64,000 nt of DNA, taken from Bacteroidales bacterium. Its GTDB lineage: Bacteria > Bacteroidota > Bacteroidia > Bacteroidales > VadinHA17. The stretch covers positions 35,643 through 99,642 of the forward strand of contig JALONR010000022.1 of assembly GCA_025454815.1 (NCBI GenBank), given 5' to 3'. The translations under genes and the position numbers were made by a program. Shown in pieces: positions 18,401 through 27,610 of the stretch (position 1 is its first letter; every line of letters begins with the position of its first letter). The notes under the pieces were generated by a model. The model searched no databases and was not told the DNA's origin. It saw only the letters and a list, made by a program, of their open reading frames with translations.

Positions 18401-19839
18401 TGGCAAACGTAGTTGGCAGGTATGCGATACGCGGACTGATGGCATTGCGGAATGTCTCGGCCACATACACCGTGGAGCAGGGACATATTCTTCCGGGTTA
18501 CCTTCCGGGCACCACTTTCCTGGGTCAGCAGAACTACGGAGGCATGTCATCACCCGGATGGAGATTTCTTGTCGGCCTGACCGATGAACGATTCTTTGAC
18601 GAGGCTGTCATGAACGGATGGATCACCACCGACACTTTGCTCAACAACGCTGCCACATACAGCCAGAGAGAGCAGATCAACCTGAGGGCAAACATCGAGC
18701 CCTTCCCGGGCCTCCGCATTGACCTCACAGGTGACCGCCGCTACTCAGAAACAGTTGCCTCTTACCTCAGGGCAGACCGGAACGGCAACTTCCCTGACAG
18801 CACCCGCAATACCCGTATAACCGGTAACTTCACTATCTCCGTTGTTTCATGGGGCACTGCCTTCGAAAAAATACCCAAATCAGGGGACTATGTTTCGGGT
18901 ACATTTGAACGTTTCCGCGATTACACTGCGATAATATCACAGAGACGGGCCGGGGAGCGCATTATGGTTGACAATACATATGACCCCGGGTTCGACCCTC
19001 TTACCGGGGAACAGATCACAGGGCCCTATGCCAGCGGTTACGGCCTTACCTCCGGCGAGGTGCTCGTACCTGCCTTCCTCGCAGCCTATACGAAAAGAGA
19101 TCCCGAAAAAATATCCCTTTCGCCGTTCCCGTCAATGCTTCATATTATGCCCAACTGGAGAATCAACTTCGAGGGGCTGACAAAATTCGAGGCGGTGAGG
19201 AAAATTTTCAACTCGGTAAGCCTGTCACACCAGTACAGATCAACCTATACAATCGGTTCGTTCAATACCAGCCTCTATTATGATCCGGATGAGTCAGGCA
19301 TAAGCAGGATCCGTGACCTGAAATCGAACTTCATTCCTCAGTATGAGATCAATACCGTTACCATCAATGAGCAGTTCAGTCCGTTCCTTAATATTGACCT
19401 GGGCTGGAAAAACTCACTGACAACAAGGATCGAATACCGCAAGTCGCGAACCGTAACGCTGAACCTTACCAGCAACCAGGTAGCTGACATAAGGAATGAC
19501 GAGATCACAATCGGTGCGGGCTACCGTTTTGACGATGTGGCCATCACCCTCAGGTCACGAACAGGGCAGAGGGCACTTGAGAGCGACCTGAACCTGAAGC
19601 TCGATTTTTCCATCAGGGACAACAAGACACTGGCCCGCAAGCTTATCGAAGAGGTGAACCAGCCAGTTGCAGGCCAGCGGGTCTTCACCATCGGCGCCAC
19701 TGCCGACTATGTCCTCAGTGACAGGTTTAACCTCCAGATCTACGCTGACCATACAATGAATGACCCGTTTGTGGCCAATACCTTCCTCACCTCCAATACC
19801 AACTTCGGCTTCAGCCTCAGGTTCACACTGGTGCAGTAA
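12433..19839 (+). CDS. sprA: Type IX secretion translocon / gliding protein SprA
   Basis: SprA forms the giant outer-membrane barrel through which type IX secretion cargo passes. At 2,468 residues this one is of normal size. The start is uncertain: the frame opens with TTG at 12433, and no ATG precedes the hydrophobic signal GLLIILSLSSLVLPAQ; the GTG at 12472 is an alternative. The sequence is rich in aromatic and polar beta-strands and ends in FGFSLRFTLVQ, a typical barrel end. The YIDDFEASEISLDLR and RLELVRSEWRKYN segments resemble other SprA proteins. It lies 13 bp after ruvA and is followed by gcvH, as in other Bacteroidota. The protein at 63 kb is a likely cargo. Confidence 0.95.
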   Translation: MQFFSHIRGLWIRVGLLIILSLSSLVLPAQINPGDTLLRLSNDPAYPWEARESSPLFLRNPSNITTRVEYDGRNNQYIIYQKAGSLDYRRPVYMTPEEYRRYEFNQAMRDYWDATLRGDATGFRSSLIPQIEVGGETFDRIFGSNVINIVPQGSAELIFGINISHTENPTLSERLRTIPTFDFQEKIQMNVTGTIGDKMQLGINYNTEAMFEFENRTKLEYSGKEDEIIKKIEAGDVTLPLNGTLITGSYSLFGLKTEMQFGKLTMTTVFSQQKGESSVVEVKGGSQISDYEITADNYEANRHFFLSQQFREDFDGALSNLPIVSTGLNIEKIEVWITNQTSRFEDVSNRNIIAFIDLAENQSNIYNTVPEFQAIPGAPLNPSNNANGMYEQLNTTYGSVRNIDQVADAFAGLYPGFQIGRDYEKIENARRLTEREYTVNRQLGYISLNVALNNDEVLAVAYEYTFNGQVFKVGEFSTDGITAPDALILKLIKGTTLSPQIPTWKLMMKNIYNIGSGRIEPRNFEVNILYQDDASGNALNYLPGTPLDGKVLLQALGLDQLNSQLDRQPDGLFDFVDGITVMAEKGRIIFPVLEPFGRHLLKYITDPAQIRKYVFTELYDSTQTVARQMAEKNKYLLSGQFTSASGSEIRLNVANIPQGSVKVTAGGVTLTENVDYTVDYNMGSVKIINSAIIESQTPVRVSLESNQFFGLQTKTLVGTHLNYRLSERFNLGATALRLTERPYTQKVTYGDDPISNTIYGFDASYRAESQLLTNAIDWLPFIETNAPSSINFFGEFAHLVPGHSKAITSEGAVYIDDFEASEISLDLRAFNAWSLASVPQGQDHFFPEARLSKDIRSGMNRALLAWYVIDPLFLRNGSTTPGHIRSDPDAQSSHFVREIYETEIFPYKESPSGIPTNISVLNVAFYPGERGPYNFDVLSGAYSAGLNSSGLLNSPRTRWGGMMRELLTNDFESANIQYIKFWVMDPFVENPDHEGGDLYFNLGNISEDILRDSRKQFENGLPTSPLVVNVDTTVWGRVPTVQAVVHAFDNNIDSRRYQDVGLDGLGNDDETSFFDSYLQAVGVVVSPELLDSIFRDPANDDFHYFRGSDYDLLQLGILERYKKFNGTEGNSPTSEMSSESYPTSGSTLPDMEDINRDNTLSETESYYQYHVSMRPEDMVVGRNYIVDELEYTATFANGVKSPVKWYQFKIPVTDYERIVGSIRDFKSIRFLRMFMRNFDEEVIMRFARLELVRSEWRKYNLTFFEGGERITIPEEDDGTFEISSVSIEENAGKEPVNYVLPPGFDRVIDPANPQLRQLNEQSMVLRVRELADGDARATYKNVTLDMRQYRRLKMEVHAEALIGEPLQDDEVTVFVRLGSDYRSNFYEYEIPVKLTPYGRYNNDVEEQRAIVWPEENKIDIDLSQLLDAKQARDAAMRLPGSVISEADIYSVQNGKARISVSGSPNLSNVRVVMVGVRNPIRTRRPQIDDGTPRSAEIWINELRLSDFREDGGWAANAQMQARLADLGTINMVGQTSTPGWGSIEQNVNQRSMEQVIQYDLSSNLELGKFFPEKAGIRIPVYMGYSENRIRPQYDPLDPDILLNDALDNLETKAERDSVLNLSEEYSRRRTLTVSNAGITKRGEKPHAWDPANVTVSYAFNEVYNTDPKTEIDVERTYRGGVSYDFDARPKNFTPFQKARIFNSPAFRLIKDFNVYLFPKHITVRTDLYRYYNEVKTRNISNPNLIIDPVFTKDFQWTRFYDIKYDITKQLKVDFTASSIARIDEPEGGVDRRRYPDLFDAWRDSIMTNLGNFGRTTNYYHLLNFNYNVPVNKLPLLSWITSNARYSARYDWLAGTVFPDSLNINPGNIIKNSNNGQFTLQANLTNLYSKVKFLKEIEATTQPGAMKRMSLGYEEVTHSRRGITLRAGRPRIINHNLKTRDITVTVTAPDGTTVKGKYDIVSDMRIDFIPDSDVTNASVEIKGRVEKKPGVANVVGRYAIRGLMALRNVSATYTVEQGHILPGYLPGTTFLGQQNYGGMSSPGWRFLVGLTDERFFDEAVMNGWITTDTLLNNAATYSQREQINLRANIEPFPGLRIDLTGDRRYSETVASYLRADRNGNFPDSTRNTRITGNFTISVVSWGTAFEKIPKSGDYVSGTFERFRDYTAIISQRRAGERIMVDNTYDPGFDPLTGEQITGPYASGYGLTSGEVLVPAFLAAYTKRDPEKISLSPFPSMLHIMPNWRINFEGLTKFEAVRKIFNSVSLSHQYRSTYTIGSFNTSLYYDPDESGISRIRDLKSNFIPQYEINTVTINEQFSPFLNIDLGWKNSLTTRIEYRKSRTVTLNLTSNQVADIRNDEITIGAGYRFDDVAITLRSRTGQRALESDLNLKLDFSIRDNKTLARKLIEEVNQPVAGQRVFTIGATADYVLSDRFNLQIYADHTMNDPFVANTFLTSNTNFGFSLRFTLVQ

Positions 19840-19896
19840 CAGGGGTGCGTCAGAGCAAAAAAAGCTTTTATCAGGGTTTAAATATTAAAAAAGATG

Positions 19897-19904
19897 TATT
19901 TTTG
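19897..19904 (+). promoter_or_regulatory. -7 element TATTTTTG before gcvH
   Basis: TATTTTTG matches TAnnTTTG 48 bp before the gcvH ATG, within an A/T-rich gap after sprA. No good TTTG lies at the expected upstream distance, so gcvH may have its own weak promoter or be read from sprA. Confidence 0.4.
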
Positions 19905-19951
19905 ACAACCTGATACCTGAAGATCAAAGTCTAACAAAAAAATATCAAGAA

Positions 19952-20332
19952 ATGAATGTCCCGACAAACCTGAAGTACACCAAGGATCATGAGTGGGTTC
20001 TTATTAAGGGTAATGAAGCAACAATTGGTATAACTGATTTTGCACAGCACGAGCTGGGAGATATAGTGTTTATAGAGATTGAGACCGTGGGTGAGGAGCT
20101 TGGCCAGGGCGAAGTCTTCGGAACGGTTGAAGCCGTAAAGACGGTATCTGATCTCTTCATGCCGGTCAGCGGGACCGTTAAAGAGAAGAATGAAGAGCTT
20201 GACACCAATGCCGAGCTTGTAAACAGCGATCCTTACGGCAAGGGCTGGATGATCAAGGTGGTACTTTCTGACCCATCGGAGGCAGATGGCCTCCTCGATG
20301 CAGAGGCATACGGGAAGATGATAGGAGCCTAA
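19952..20332 (+). CDS. gcvH: Glycine cleavage system H protein
   Basis: GcvH carries the lipoyl arm that shuttles the aminomethyl group between the P, T and L proteins of glycine cleavage. The 126-residue protein has the lipoylation motif [11 protein letters not shown], with the modified Lys at about residue 63. The flanking [12 protein letters not shown] and [13 protein letters not shown] are well conserved. The P, T and L genes are absent from the window; its position beside sprA is conserved in the phylum for reasons unrelated to glycine metabolism. It ends 9 bp from the convergent infB stop. Confidence 0.96.
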   Translation: MNVPTNLKYTKDHEWVLIKGNEATIGITDFAQHELGDIVFIEIETVGEELGQGEVFGTVEAVKTVSDLFMPVSGTVKEKNEELDTNAELVNSDPYGKGWMIKVVLSDPSEADGLLDAEAYGKMIGA

Positions 20333-20341
20333 AAATCATCC

Positions 20342-23236
20342 CTAGAGTGTTTTCTTAACCTGTACAGTCTGGTATCCCTCGATTATGTCTCCGACCTTGA
20401 TGTCATTGAAATTCTCAATGTTCAGGCCGCACTCATATCCTGAGGTTACCTCCCTGACGTCATCCTTGAACCGTTTCAGTGATCCGAGGTCTCCGGTATA
20501 AATGACTATTCCGTCACGTATCACCCTTACCTTGGTATTGCGGGTGATTTTTCCGTCACGCACGAAACAGCCGGCAACGGTTCCCACCTTTCCGATCCTG
20601 AAGGTCTCGCGGACTTCCACGGTTGCAACAATCTCCTCCTTGATCTCGGGTGAGAGCATCCCTTCCATGGCGGCCCTGATCTCCTCAATGGCATCATAAA
20701 TGATTGAGTAGAGGCGAATGTCGATACCTTCTTTTTCAGCCAGTTTCCTTGCACTCAGTGAAGGTCTTACCTGGAAGCCCACAACAACTGCGTTGGATGC
20801 TGCGGCAAGCAGGATGTCTGATTCTGATATCTGGCCCACGGCCTTGTGGATGATATTGACCTGGATCTCCTCTGTCGAGAGTTTGATGAGCGAATCGCTG
20901 AGAGCCTCAACCGATCCGTCAACGTCACCCTTGACAATGATGTTGAGCTCCTGGAAGTTTCCTATGGCAATACGGCGGCCGATTTCATCGAGGGTGATAT
21001 GCTTCTGTGTACGCAATCCCTGCTCTCTCTGAAGCTGTGCCCTCTTGGTGGCGATGTCCTTGGCTTCCTTGTCAGATTCCATGACATTGAACTTGTCACC
21101 TGCCTGCGGAGCTCCGTTCAGACCCAGAATAAGTACCGGCATTGAAGGGCCGGCTTCGGTTATCTTCTGGTTACGTTCATTGTACATGGCCTTGATATGG
21201 CCGAAGCAGCTTCCGGCAATGACCACGTCACCCACCCTGAGTGTTCCGGCCTTGACAAGCACAGTGGCCACAAAGCCGCGCCCCTTGTCAAGTGATGACT
21301 CCAGCACCGCACCCAGGGCATGCTTTTCAGGATTGGCTTTGAGCTCCAGCATTTCAGCCTGAAGCAGGATCTTTTCAAGAAGCAGATCGATGTTTATCCC
21401 GCTCTTGGCGGATATCTCCTGCGACTGGTATTTGCCACCCCATTCCTCAACGAGGAAGTTCATGCCGGCAAGTTCCTCGCGGATTCTGTCTGCATTGGCG
21501 GTCGGCTTGTCAATCTTGTTGATGGCGAATATTATCGGAACGCCGGCAGCATGGGCATGGTTGATTGCCTCGCGCGTCTGGGGCATCACGCCGTCATCAG
21601 CGGCAACCACAATGATCACGATATCAGTTATCTGTGCACCGCGGGCACGCATGGCGGTAAAGGCTTCGTGACCGGGTGTGTCAAGGAAGGTTATCACCTT
21701 GCCGTCATCAACTGACACGCTGTAGGCTCCAATATGCTGTGTTATTCCGCCTGCCTCGCCGGCAACCACGTTTGTGTTGCGGATGTAGTCAAGCAGCTTT
21801 GTCTTCCCGTGGTCAACATGTCCCATGACCGTTACAATGGGCGGACGTGGTTGCAGGTTGGTTTCATCATCTTCCTCCTCTTTCACTGCCTCCTGCAGTT
21901 CGGCACTTACAAACTCAACCGTGAAACCGAATTCCTCGGCTACCAGCGCCATGGTCTCGGCATCAAGCCTCTGGTTGATTGAAACAATCAGTCCGAGACT
22001 CATACATGTGGAGATGATATCAATCACCGGCACATCCATCATCGTTGCCATCTCATTCACGGAGACAAACTCAGTGACCTTGAGTACGCTCTTTTCAAGC
22101 TCTCTCTTTTCGGTCTCGTCCTTCATCCTCTGGCTGATGGCATCGCGCTTGTCACGACGGTATTTGGCCACCTTTGACTTGCTCTTGCTCATCAGGAGGT
22201 TGACGTCCCTGATATTCTTTTCAACATCTTCCCGGTCTACTTCGGGTCTGAGGGCGCGGAACGACTTCTTCCTGTCGCCCCCCCTGTGATCCTTAGGCTG
22301 GGGCTTTTTATCCTTTTTGGCTTCTGTAGCCGGGGCTGCTGCGGGGGTATCAAGTGCTACCTTTTCACGGGGCTTGGGTTTGATTCTCTCCCTCTTCTTG
22401 TCATGCCTGTGCTTGTCAGCGCCGGCCTGATCACGGCTCTTCTTGACCTCGGGGATGAGTTCGATCTTGCCAACCATCTTGGGCCCGGCGAGTTTTTCAT
22501 AACCCGGGCGGAAGATCTCAGTCTCTTTGGGTTCGGGGGTGACAACCGGTTCAGGCTCCTTTGATGCCTTCACGGGCTCCGGTTCAGGTTTTGGGGCAAC
22601 CGGTTCCTGCTTCTTCTCTTCGGGAGCAGCAGCTTTCTTTTCAGCAGTTTTCTTCGATCCCTTCTCTGGTTTTGACAGTTTCTCCAGGTCAACCTTGCCA
22701 ACCACCTTTGGCTGCCTGGGCTCTTCAGGCGTCACAGGAGCAGCAGGAGACGAAGCTTCCGCCGGTTCTGCAACAGGCGCTTTATCAGGAGCTTTTTCTG
22801 CAGGTTTCTCGGCCTCCTTCTTAGCCGGTTTGGCCGGCGGGGTGAGATCTACCTTGCCAACTGTCCTGATTTCGGGCTTGCGTATCTCGGTCCGGAGATC
22901 AATATGCTTCTTGACCCCTGATATATCGGTAATGAGGAAATCCTCATCAGGTTCGCCCGTGTCACCCTCCCTGCCAGTTTCCATATCCTCAATGGAAAGA
23001 GACTTCTTGGGTGTGATCTTCTCTTTGAGAGCCAGTTTTTCGGCATCCTTCTTCACACTGAGGTCGCTGCTGTATTCCTTGACTATCAGAGCGTATGCCT
23101 CAGGTGGAATCTTTCCGTTGGGATCATGTGAGATGTCAAATCCTTTTTTGTGAAGGAATTCGACGATCGTCTGGATCCCGACGTTGAATTCGCGGGCTGC
23201 CTTGCTTAAACGTATGGCCTTCTTGTCTTCAGTCAT
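20342..23236 (-). CDS. infB: Translation initiation factor IF-2
   Basis: IF-2 is the GTPase that brings initiator tRNA to the 30S subunit. The 964-residue protein begins with an IF2_N domain ([21 protein letters not shown]). A long low-complexity linker rich in Lys, Glu, Pro and Ala follows to about residue 330. The linker holds three spaced copies of a VGKVDL-like motif: TVGKVDL, VVGKVDL and MVGKIEL. The G domain begins with GHVDHGKT near residue 469, with [15 protein letters not shown] and NKIDKP after it. Beta-barrel and C-terminal fMet-tRNA-binding domains follow. It is the last gene of the rimP-nusA-infB operon, 59 bp after nusA. Confidence 0.97.
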   Translation of the reverse strand: MTEDKKAIRLSKAAREFNVGIQTIVEFLHKKGFDISHDPNGKIPPEAYALIVKEYSSDLSVKKDAEKLALKEKITPKKSLSIEDMETGREGDTGEPDEDFLITDISGVKKHIDLRTEIRKPEIRTVGKVDLTPPAKPAKKEAEKPAEKAPDKAPVAEPAEASSPAAPVTPEEPRQPKVVGKVDLEKLSKPEKGSKKTAEKKAAAPEEKKQEPVAPKPEPEPVKASKEPEPVVTPEPKETEIFRPGYEKLAGPKMVGKIELIPEVKKSRDQAGADKHRHDKKRERIKPKPREKVALDTPAAAPATEAKKDKKPQPKDHRGGDRKKSFRALRPEVDREDVEKNIRDVNLLMSKSKSKVAKYRRDKRDAISQRMKDETEKRELEKSVLKVTEFVSVNEMATMMDVPVIDIISTCMSLGLIVSINQRLDAETMALVAEEFGFTVEFVSAELQEAVKEEEDDETNLQPRPPIVTVMGHVDHGKTKLLDYIRNTNVVAGEAGGITQHIGAYSVSVDDGKVITFLDTPGHEAFTAMRARGAQITDIVIIVVAADDGVMPQTREAINHAHAAGVPIIFAINKIDKPTANADRIREELAGMNFLVEEWGGKYQSQEISAKSGINIDLLLEKILLQAEMLELKANPEKHALGAVLESSLDKGRGFVATVLVKAGTLRVGDVVIAGSCFGHIKAMYNERNQKITEAGPSMPVLILGLNGAPQAGDKFNVMESDKEAKDIATKRAQLQREQGLRTQKHITLDEIGRRIAIGNFQELNIIVKGDVDGSVEALSDSLIKLSTEEIQVNIIHKAVGQISESDILLAAASNAVVVGFQVRPSLSARKLAEKEGIDIRLYSIIYDAIEEIRAAMEGMLSPEIKEEIVATVEVRETFRIGKVGTVAGCFVRDGKITRNTKVRVIRDGIVIYTGDLGSLKRFKDDVREVTSGYECGLNIENFNDIKVGDIIEGYQTVQVKKTL

Positions 23237-23295
23237 ATATCCCTTTGTGGTTACCTCTATGGTAAATTTTTATTCTGCAGCCTTACGGCAGCAGG

Positions 23296-24540
23296 TCATT
23301 CTTTTTCAAATTCCGATTTAAGTATGTTTACAACCTCCTTGATGGTCTCCTCCTCAAGGTCGGTTCTCTTGACCAGGTCATGGACTGTGAGTCTTAGCAC
23401 GCTTCGTGCAGTGTCACAACCTATCGCTTTGAGCTCGTCAATGATCCAGCCTTCTATCTCATCAGCAAACTCGTCAAGGTTGACATCTTCCTCATCCTCA
23501 TTGTCCGGTTCGCGGTAGACCTCTATGTCATATCCGGTAAGCTGACCAGCAAGCTTGATGTTAAGCCCCCCCTTGCCGATGGCCAGTGACACTTCGCTCG
23601 GCTTAAGGTAGATTTCTGCCTTCTTTTCTGATTCTATGAGCTTTATGGACGAGATTTTGGCGGGGTTGAGTGCCCTGGTGATAAAGAGCTGTATGTTGGA
23701 AGTATAATTGATAACGTCAATGTTTTCATTGCGCAGTTCACGGACGATACCATGGATCCTAGAACCCTTCATGCCAACGCATGCACCTACGGGGTCAATG
23801 CGTTCGTCATAAGATTCGACAGCAACCTTGGCTCTTTCGCCGGGAACCCTGACGATCTTGCGGATGGTAATCAGCCCGTCAAAGATTTCGGGTACCTCGA
23901 GTTCAAACAGTCTCTCGAGGAAGACAGGGGAGGTGCGGCTGAGAATGATGTTGGGTGTGTTGTTCTTCATCTCCACCCTGATTACCACAGCGCGTATGGT
24001 GTCACCCTTGCGGAAATGGTCAGATGGAATCTGTTCGGGTTTCGGGAGGATCAGCTCATTACCATCGTCGTCAAGGACAAGGGTCTCGCGCTTCCACACC
24101 TGGTATACCTCACCTGTGACTATGTCACCGATACGGTCCTTGTACTTCTGGTAGATATTGTTCTTCTCCAGGTCAAGGATCCGTGCCACCAGGTTTTGCC
24201 TGAGAGCCAGAATCGCCCTGCGGCCGAAATCAAGGAATTTGACTTCGTCAGATACCTCTTCACCCACCTCGTAATCCTCGTCGATCTTGTGAGCCTCGGA
24301 GAGGGGTATCTGGGTGTTCTCATCCGTAAAGTCTTCGTCCTCCACCACTTCGCGGTTACGCCATATCTCAAAGTCGCCCTTGTCAATGTTGACGATTATG
24401 TCGAAGTTGTCTGCCGATCCGTACTTCTTGGCAAGCATGCCCCTGAACACATCCTCGAGCACACTCATCATGGTGGGCCTGTCAATATTCTTCAGCTCCT
24501 TGAACTCCGAAAAAGTATCTATGAGATTAACATTTTCCAT
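23296..24540 (-). CDS. nusA: Transcription elongation/termination factor NusA
   Basis: NusA binds RNA polymerase and nascent RNA and modulates pausing, termination and antitermination. The 414-residue protein has the N-terminal polymerase-binding domain, an S1 domain around GDIVTGEVYQVWKRETL (residues 137-153), and two KH domains including GACVGMKGSRIHGIVREL and SLAIGKGGLNIKLAGQL. It then has only about 65 more residues and lacks the acidic repeats of E. coli NusA, as in many other phyla. It stands 17 bp after rimP in the order rimP-nusA-infB. Confidence 0.96.
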   Translation of the reverse strand: MENVNLIDTFSEFKELKNIDRPTMMSVLEDVFRGMLAKKYGSADNFDIIVNIDKGDFEIWRNREVVEDEDFTDENTQIPLSEAHKIDEDYEVGEEVSDEVKFLDFGRRAILALRQNLVARILDLEKNNIYQKYKDRIGDIVTGEVYQVWKRETLVLDDDGNELILPKPEQIPSDHFRKGDTIRAVVIRVEMKNNTPNIILSRTSPVFLERLFELEVPEIFDGLITIRKIVRVPGERAKVAVESYDERIDPVGACVGMKGSRIHGIVRELRNENIDVINYTSNIQLFITRALNPAKISSIKLIESEKKAEIYLKPSEVSLAIGKGGLNIKLAGQLTGYDIEVYREPDNEDEEDVNLDEFADEIEGWIIDELKAIGCDTARSVLRLTVHDLVKRTDLEEETIKEVVNILKSEFEKE

Positions 24541-24557
24541 TGCTGCAATCTGTACTT

Positions 24558-25007
24558 TTATTTGAATGAAATTATAACTTTTACTGACTTAACATCCTCA
24601 TAATTAAATGACCTGACTGATTCGGTGATCACTTTCTTCACCCTTGTTTCAGTTTTCAGGTCAAATCCGCCCGGGGTAACGTTCATCATCATCCCCTTCA
24701 GCTGTTCGCCTTCATTGCTGATCACTTCAACCATCCTTCCCTCGTTTTTACGGAACTGCTCAGGTACGAGCAGCGGCATGTCAAGACCGGGCGAGGAGAC
24801 ATTCAGCTCATAGTCACCGACAGCCTCGCCGAGGTCATTGCTGATCTGCCTGCTCAGCATTGCGCAGTCGTCAATCGTCACACCTTCCGGTCTGTCTATG
24901 AGGACGGTTATACGGCCAGTGCTGCTGAGCCTTACGTCAACGAGGAAGATACCGGTGCCGGCAATATGCCCCACCGCAAGTTTCCTGATATGGTCTTTTG
25001 TAATCAT
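24558..25007 (-). CDS. rimP: Ribosome maturation factor RimP
   Basis: RimP helps assemble the 30S subunit. The 149-residue protein has the usual N-terminal alpha/beta domain (VDVRLSSTGRITVLIDRPEGVTIDDC is split by conserved turns) and the signature ELNVSSPGLDMPL near residue 80. The C-terminal small barrel is present but short. It is the first gene of the operon with nusA and infB and has its own well-formed promoter and leader hairpin upstream. Confidence 0.92.
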   Translation of the reverse strand: MITKDHIRKLAVGHIAGTGIFLVDVRLSSTGRITVLIDRPEGVTIDDCAMLSRQISNDLGEAVGDYELNVSSPGLDMPLLVPEQFRKNEGRMVEVISNEGEQLKGMMMNVTPGGFDLKTETRVKKVITESVRSFNYEDVKSVKVIISFK

Positions 25008-25023
25008 AGTCTGGTTTTTGATA

Positions 25024-25048
25024 ACAAAATAGGGGACTTCTGTCCCCT
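25024..25048 (-). promoter_or_regulatory. Hairpin with U-rich tail in the rimP-nusA-infB leader
   Basis: On the minus strand the leader contains AGGGGAC-AGAA-GTCCCCT, a perfect 7-bp stem with a 4-base loop, followed by ATTTTGT. It ends 17 bp before the rimP ATG and lies downstream of the predicted promoter. The shape is that of an intrinsic terminator inside a 5' leader, that is, a possible attenuator. No upstream gene needs a terminator here because the next gene is divergent. Confidence 0.5.
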
Positions 25049-25076
25049 AGGCCAATCATACCCTTCTGTTCGGGTG

Positions 25077-25106
25077 CAAAGATAATATCATTTTTTCAAT
25101 TGACAA
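25077..25106 (-). promoter_or_regulatory. Promoter of the rimP-nusA-infB operon
   Basis: On the minus strand TTG (25106-25104), a 19-base spacer and TATCTTTG (25084-25077) match the Bacteroidota promoter form. Transcription should begin near 25070, giving a leader of about 60 nt that contains the hairpin described above. Confidence 0.65.
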
Positions 25107-25210
25107 TGGATCACCTCCTGTAAAAAATAAGCTTAGTGCTGTATATGAAGCTTTTCTTACCCGTTTTTGGAAACTATTGAATAAATTTGCCTGCATAAAA
25201 GCAATGCTGT

Positions 25211-26443
25211 TTGACAAACAGGAGAAAGATTATCAATGATCCCGTATACGGATTTATAAGTATACCCAATGATCTTATCTATGATCTGGTTGGTCATGCC
25301 TGGTTTCAGCGCCTTCGAAACATCAGGCAGTTAGGGCTTACGAGCCTGGTTTATCCCGGGGCGGTGCACACCAGGTTTCAGCACAGCCTGGGGGCGATGT
25401 ACCTGACCGGACAGGCGGTACAGACGCTGAGAAGCAAGGGGACTGATATCACCGCCGCCGAGGAGGAGGCTGTACTTGCAGCGATACTGCTTCATGACAT
25501 CGGGCATGGTCCCTTTTCACATGCACTTGAGCACTCGCTGATTGAGGACATGCCTCATGAAGCGATGTCGCTCCTCATCATGGAGGAGCTCAGCAAAGCC
25601 CTGGGAGGGAGACTCAATGATGCCATTGCCATTTTCCGCGGTGAGTATCCGCGCCGCTTCTTCCATGACCTGGTAACAGGCCAGATGGATATGGACAGGA
25701 TGGATTACCTAAGGCGCGACAGTTTCTTCACCGGGGTGATAGAGGGTTCGGTAGGATCGGACAGGATCATCCGGATGCTGAATGTCTCGGACGACAGGCT
25801 GGTGGTTGATGAGAAAGGGATCTATTCGGTTGAAAAGTTCCTGATAGCCAGGCGTATGATGTACTGGCAGGTTTATAACCACCGAACAGTTGTGTCAGCC
25901 GAAAAGCTTCTTACCAGCCTGCTTGTCAGGGCGAGGGAAGTGACCGGATCCGGCCTACGACTGTTCGCCTCTCCGGCTCTGGCATACTTTCTGGAACCAC
26001 GACACAACAGGGCTGCCGGGGAGGAGAGAGCTGCACTGGTGGGACATTTCACCTCACTCGATGAGAGCGACATCATCTCTGCCACAAAGGTATGGATGAG
26101 CTGTGGCGACAGGGTGCTGGAAGATCTATGCCGGAGGTTCGTCAACAGGGATTTGCTCGGGATTGAACTTCAGAAGAGCCCGTTTGACCCGGCCAGGGTG
26201 GCCGAAACGGCCCGTACTGCACAGAAAAAACTGGGACTGGATGATGATGAGGTAAGGTTTTATGTCAATACAGGTGATGTTTACAACCAGACATATGCCC
26301 CTGGCACCCCTGAGGTACGCATCCTGCTGAAAAACGGCGCCACCCCTGATATCACTGCCGTGTCAGACCTCTTCGACAAGGAGGTTCTTTCAGAAAAGGT
26401 AACAAAGTATTACCTCTGTTACCCTAAAGAGATTTTCAAATAA
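25211..26443 (+). CDS. HD-domain phosphohydrolase (dNTPase-like)
   Basis: The 410-residue protein belongs to the HD family related to dGTPases and SAMHD1. Metal ligands are visible as His in TRFQHSLG (about residue 56), the HD of [16 protein letters not shown] (about 95) and Asp in [14 protein letters not shown] (about 160). By family it should hydrolyse a nucleotide phosphate, possibly dNTPs. The start is TTG at 25211: an in-frame stop lies 13 bp upstream and the next residues [13 protein letters not shown] match the usual family N-terminus, so no ATG start is available. It leads into lpxD after 17 bp, so the lipid A genes may be read from its promoter (TAAATTTG at 25182). Confidence 0.8.
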   Translation: MTNRRKIINDPVYGFISIPNDLIYDLVGHAWFQRLRNIRQLGLTSLVYPGAVHTRFQHSLGAMYLTGQAVQTLRSKGTDITAAEEEAVLAAILLHDIGHGPFSHALEHSLIEDMPHEAMSLLIMEELSKALGGRLNDAIAIFRGEYPRRFFHDLVTGQMDMDRMDYLRRDSFFTGVIEGSVGSDRIIRMLNVSDDRLVVDEKGIYSVEKFLIARRMMYWQVYNHRTVVSAEKLLTSLLVRAREVTGSGLRLFASPALAYFLEPRHNRAAGEERAALVGHFTSLDESDIISATKVWMSCGDRVLEDLCRRFVNRDLLGIELQKSPFDPARVAETARTAQKKLGLDDDEVRFYVNTGDVYNQTYAPGTPEVRILLKNGATPDITAVSDLFDKEVLSEKVTKYYLCYPKEIFK

Positions 26444-26460
26444 TCAATAATAGAACAGAA

Positions 26461-27498
26461 ATGGAATTTACTGCTGGAATGATAGCCCGGATCCTCAACG
26501 GAACAGTGGAGGGCGACCCGGAGACAAAGCTTAACACCGTTGCAAGGATAGAGGAGGGACAACCTGGTGCCCTGTCCTTTCTTTCAAATCCGAAATATGA
26601 ACCACACATCTACACTACCGGAGCTTCGGCCGTGCTTGTCAGGCATGACTTTGCACCTGCAAAGGAGGTCAAGGCGACCCTGATACGCGTTGACGACCCC
26701 TATCAGGCACTGGCAAGATTACTGGCTTTTTATGAACAGGCCAGGCCGGCAAGGAAGGGGATACACCCGACTGCGGTCATAGATGATAAGGCTTCGGTGG
26801 GGAGGGACGTCTTCATCGGTGCATACGCGGTTATCTCTGAGAACACGGTGGTAGGTGACGGCTGCTCGCTGCATCCTCAGGTATTCATTGGAGAAAATGT
26901 CAGAATCGGAAAGAACTGTACCCTGCACCCGGGAGTTAAAGTATACAGGGATTGTGTGATTGGCAACGACTGCATCCTGCATGCAGGGGCAGTTGTAGGA
27001 GCTGACGGCTTCGGCTTTGCACCGGTAACCGATTCCAACTTCATGAAGATACCACAGATCGGTAATGTCATCCTGGAGGATAATGTGGAAATAGGCTCCA
27101 ATACGTGCATTGACAGGGCTACCATGGGCTCTACCATAATCCGCAGGGGAGTCAAGCTCGACAACCTGATCCAGGTGGGACACAATGTTGAAATCGGAGA
27201 AAACACTGTCATTGCAGCCCAGTCAGGGCTTGCCGGGTCAACACGCGTAGGCAGGAACTGCATGTTCGGCGGTCAGGTGGGACTGGCAGGGCATCTCAGC
27301 ATCGCCGATGGCGTAAAGATAGGGGCACAGTCAGGCATCATGAGCACTGTCACAGAGGAAAACGCCATCCTGCTCGGTTACCCTGCCACTGACAGCAGGC
27401 AATTCCTCAGAAGCGTGGCCTATATCAGGAAATTACCGGAACTGAGCAGCCGCATTGATAATCTTTCGAAAGAGGTGGAATTTTTAAAAAACAGATAG
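26461..27498 (+). CDS. lpxD: UDP-3-O-acylglucosamine N-acyltransferase
   Basis: LpxD adds the second 3-hydroxyacyl chain in lipid A synthesis, using acyl-ACP. The 345-residue protein has the N-terminal uridine-binding domain ([24 protein letters not shown]). It continues as a left-handed beta-helix of hexapeptide repeats with the catalytic region [15 protein letters not shown] near residues 174-188. A C-terminal helix ([17 protein letters not shown]) closes the protein. It is followed by the lpxC-fabZ fusion and lpxA, a standard order in this phylum. Confidence 0.95.
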   Translation: MEFTAGMIARILNGTVEGDPETKLNTVARIEEGQPGALSFLSNPKYEPHIYTTGASAVLVRHDFAPAKEVKATLIRVDDPYQALARLLAFYEQARPARKGIHPTAVIDDKASVGRDVFIGAYAVISENTVVGDGCSLHPQVFIGENVRIGKNCTLHPGVKVYRDCVIGNDCILHAGAVVGADGFGFAPVTDSNFMKIPQIGNVILEDNVEIGSNTCIDRATMGSTIIRRGVKLDNLIQVGHNVEIGENTVIAAQSGLAGSTRVGRNCMFGGQVGLAGHLSIADGVKIGAQSGIMSTVTEENAILLGYPATDSRQFLRSVAYIRKLPELSSRIDNLSKEVEFLKNR

Positions 27499-27610
27499 TT
27501 CCGGAAAACGGTCCAAAGGAAATGATTTGAACATCACACAGATGTAGCGGTTTTCGTTATGCCGTTCGGAAAATTTTATTTTTCTTTGCACGGTTAAAAA
27601 CTGATCTTTT

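Noticed and set aside
23752-24603. 283-codon ORF on the plus strand
   Set aside because: It is a mirror of nusA, whose domains and operon context are clear. The translation has no recognisable domain.
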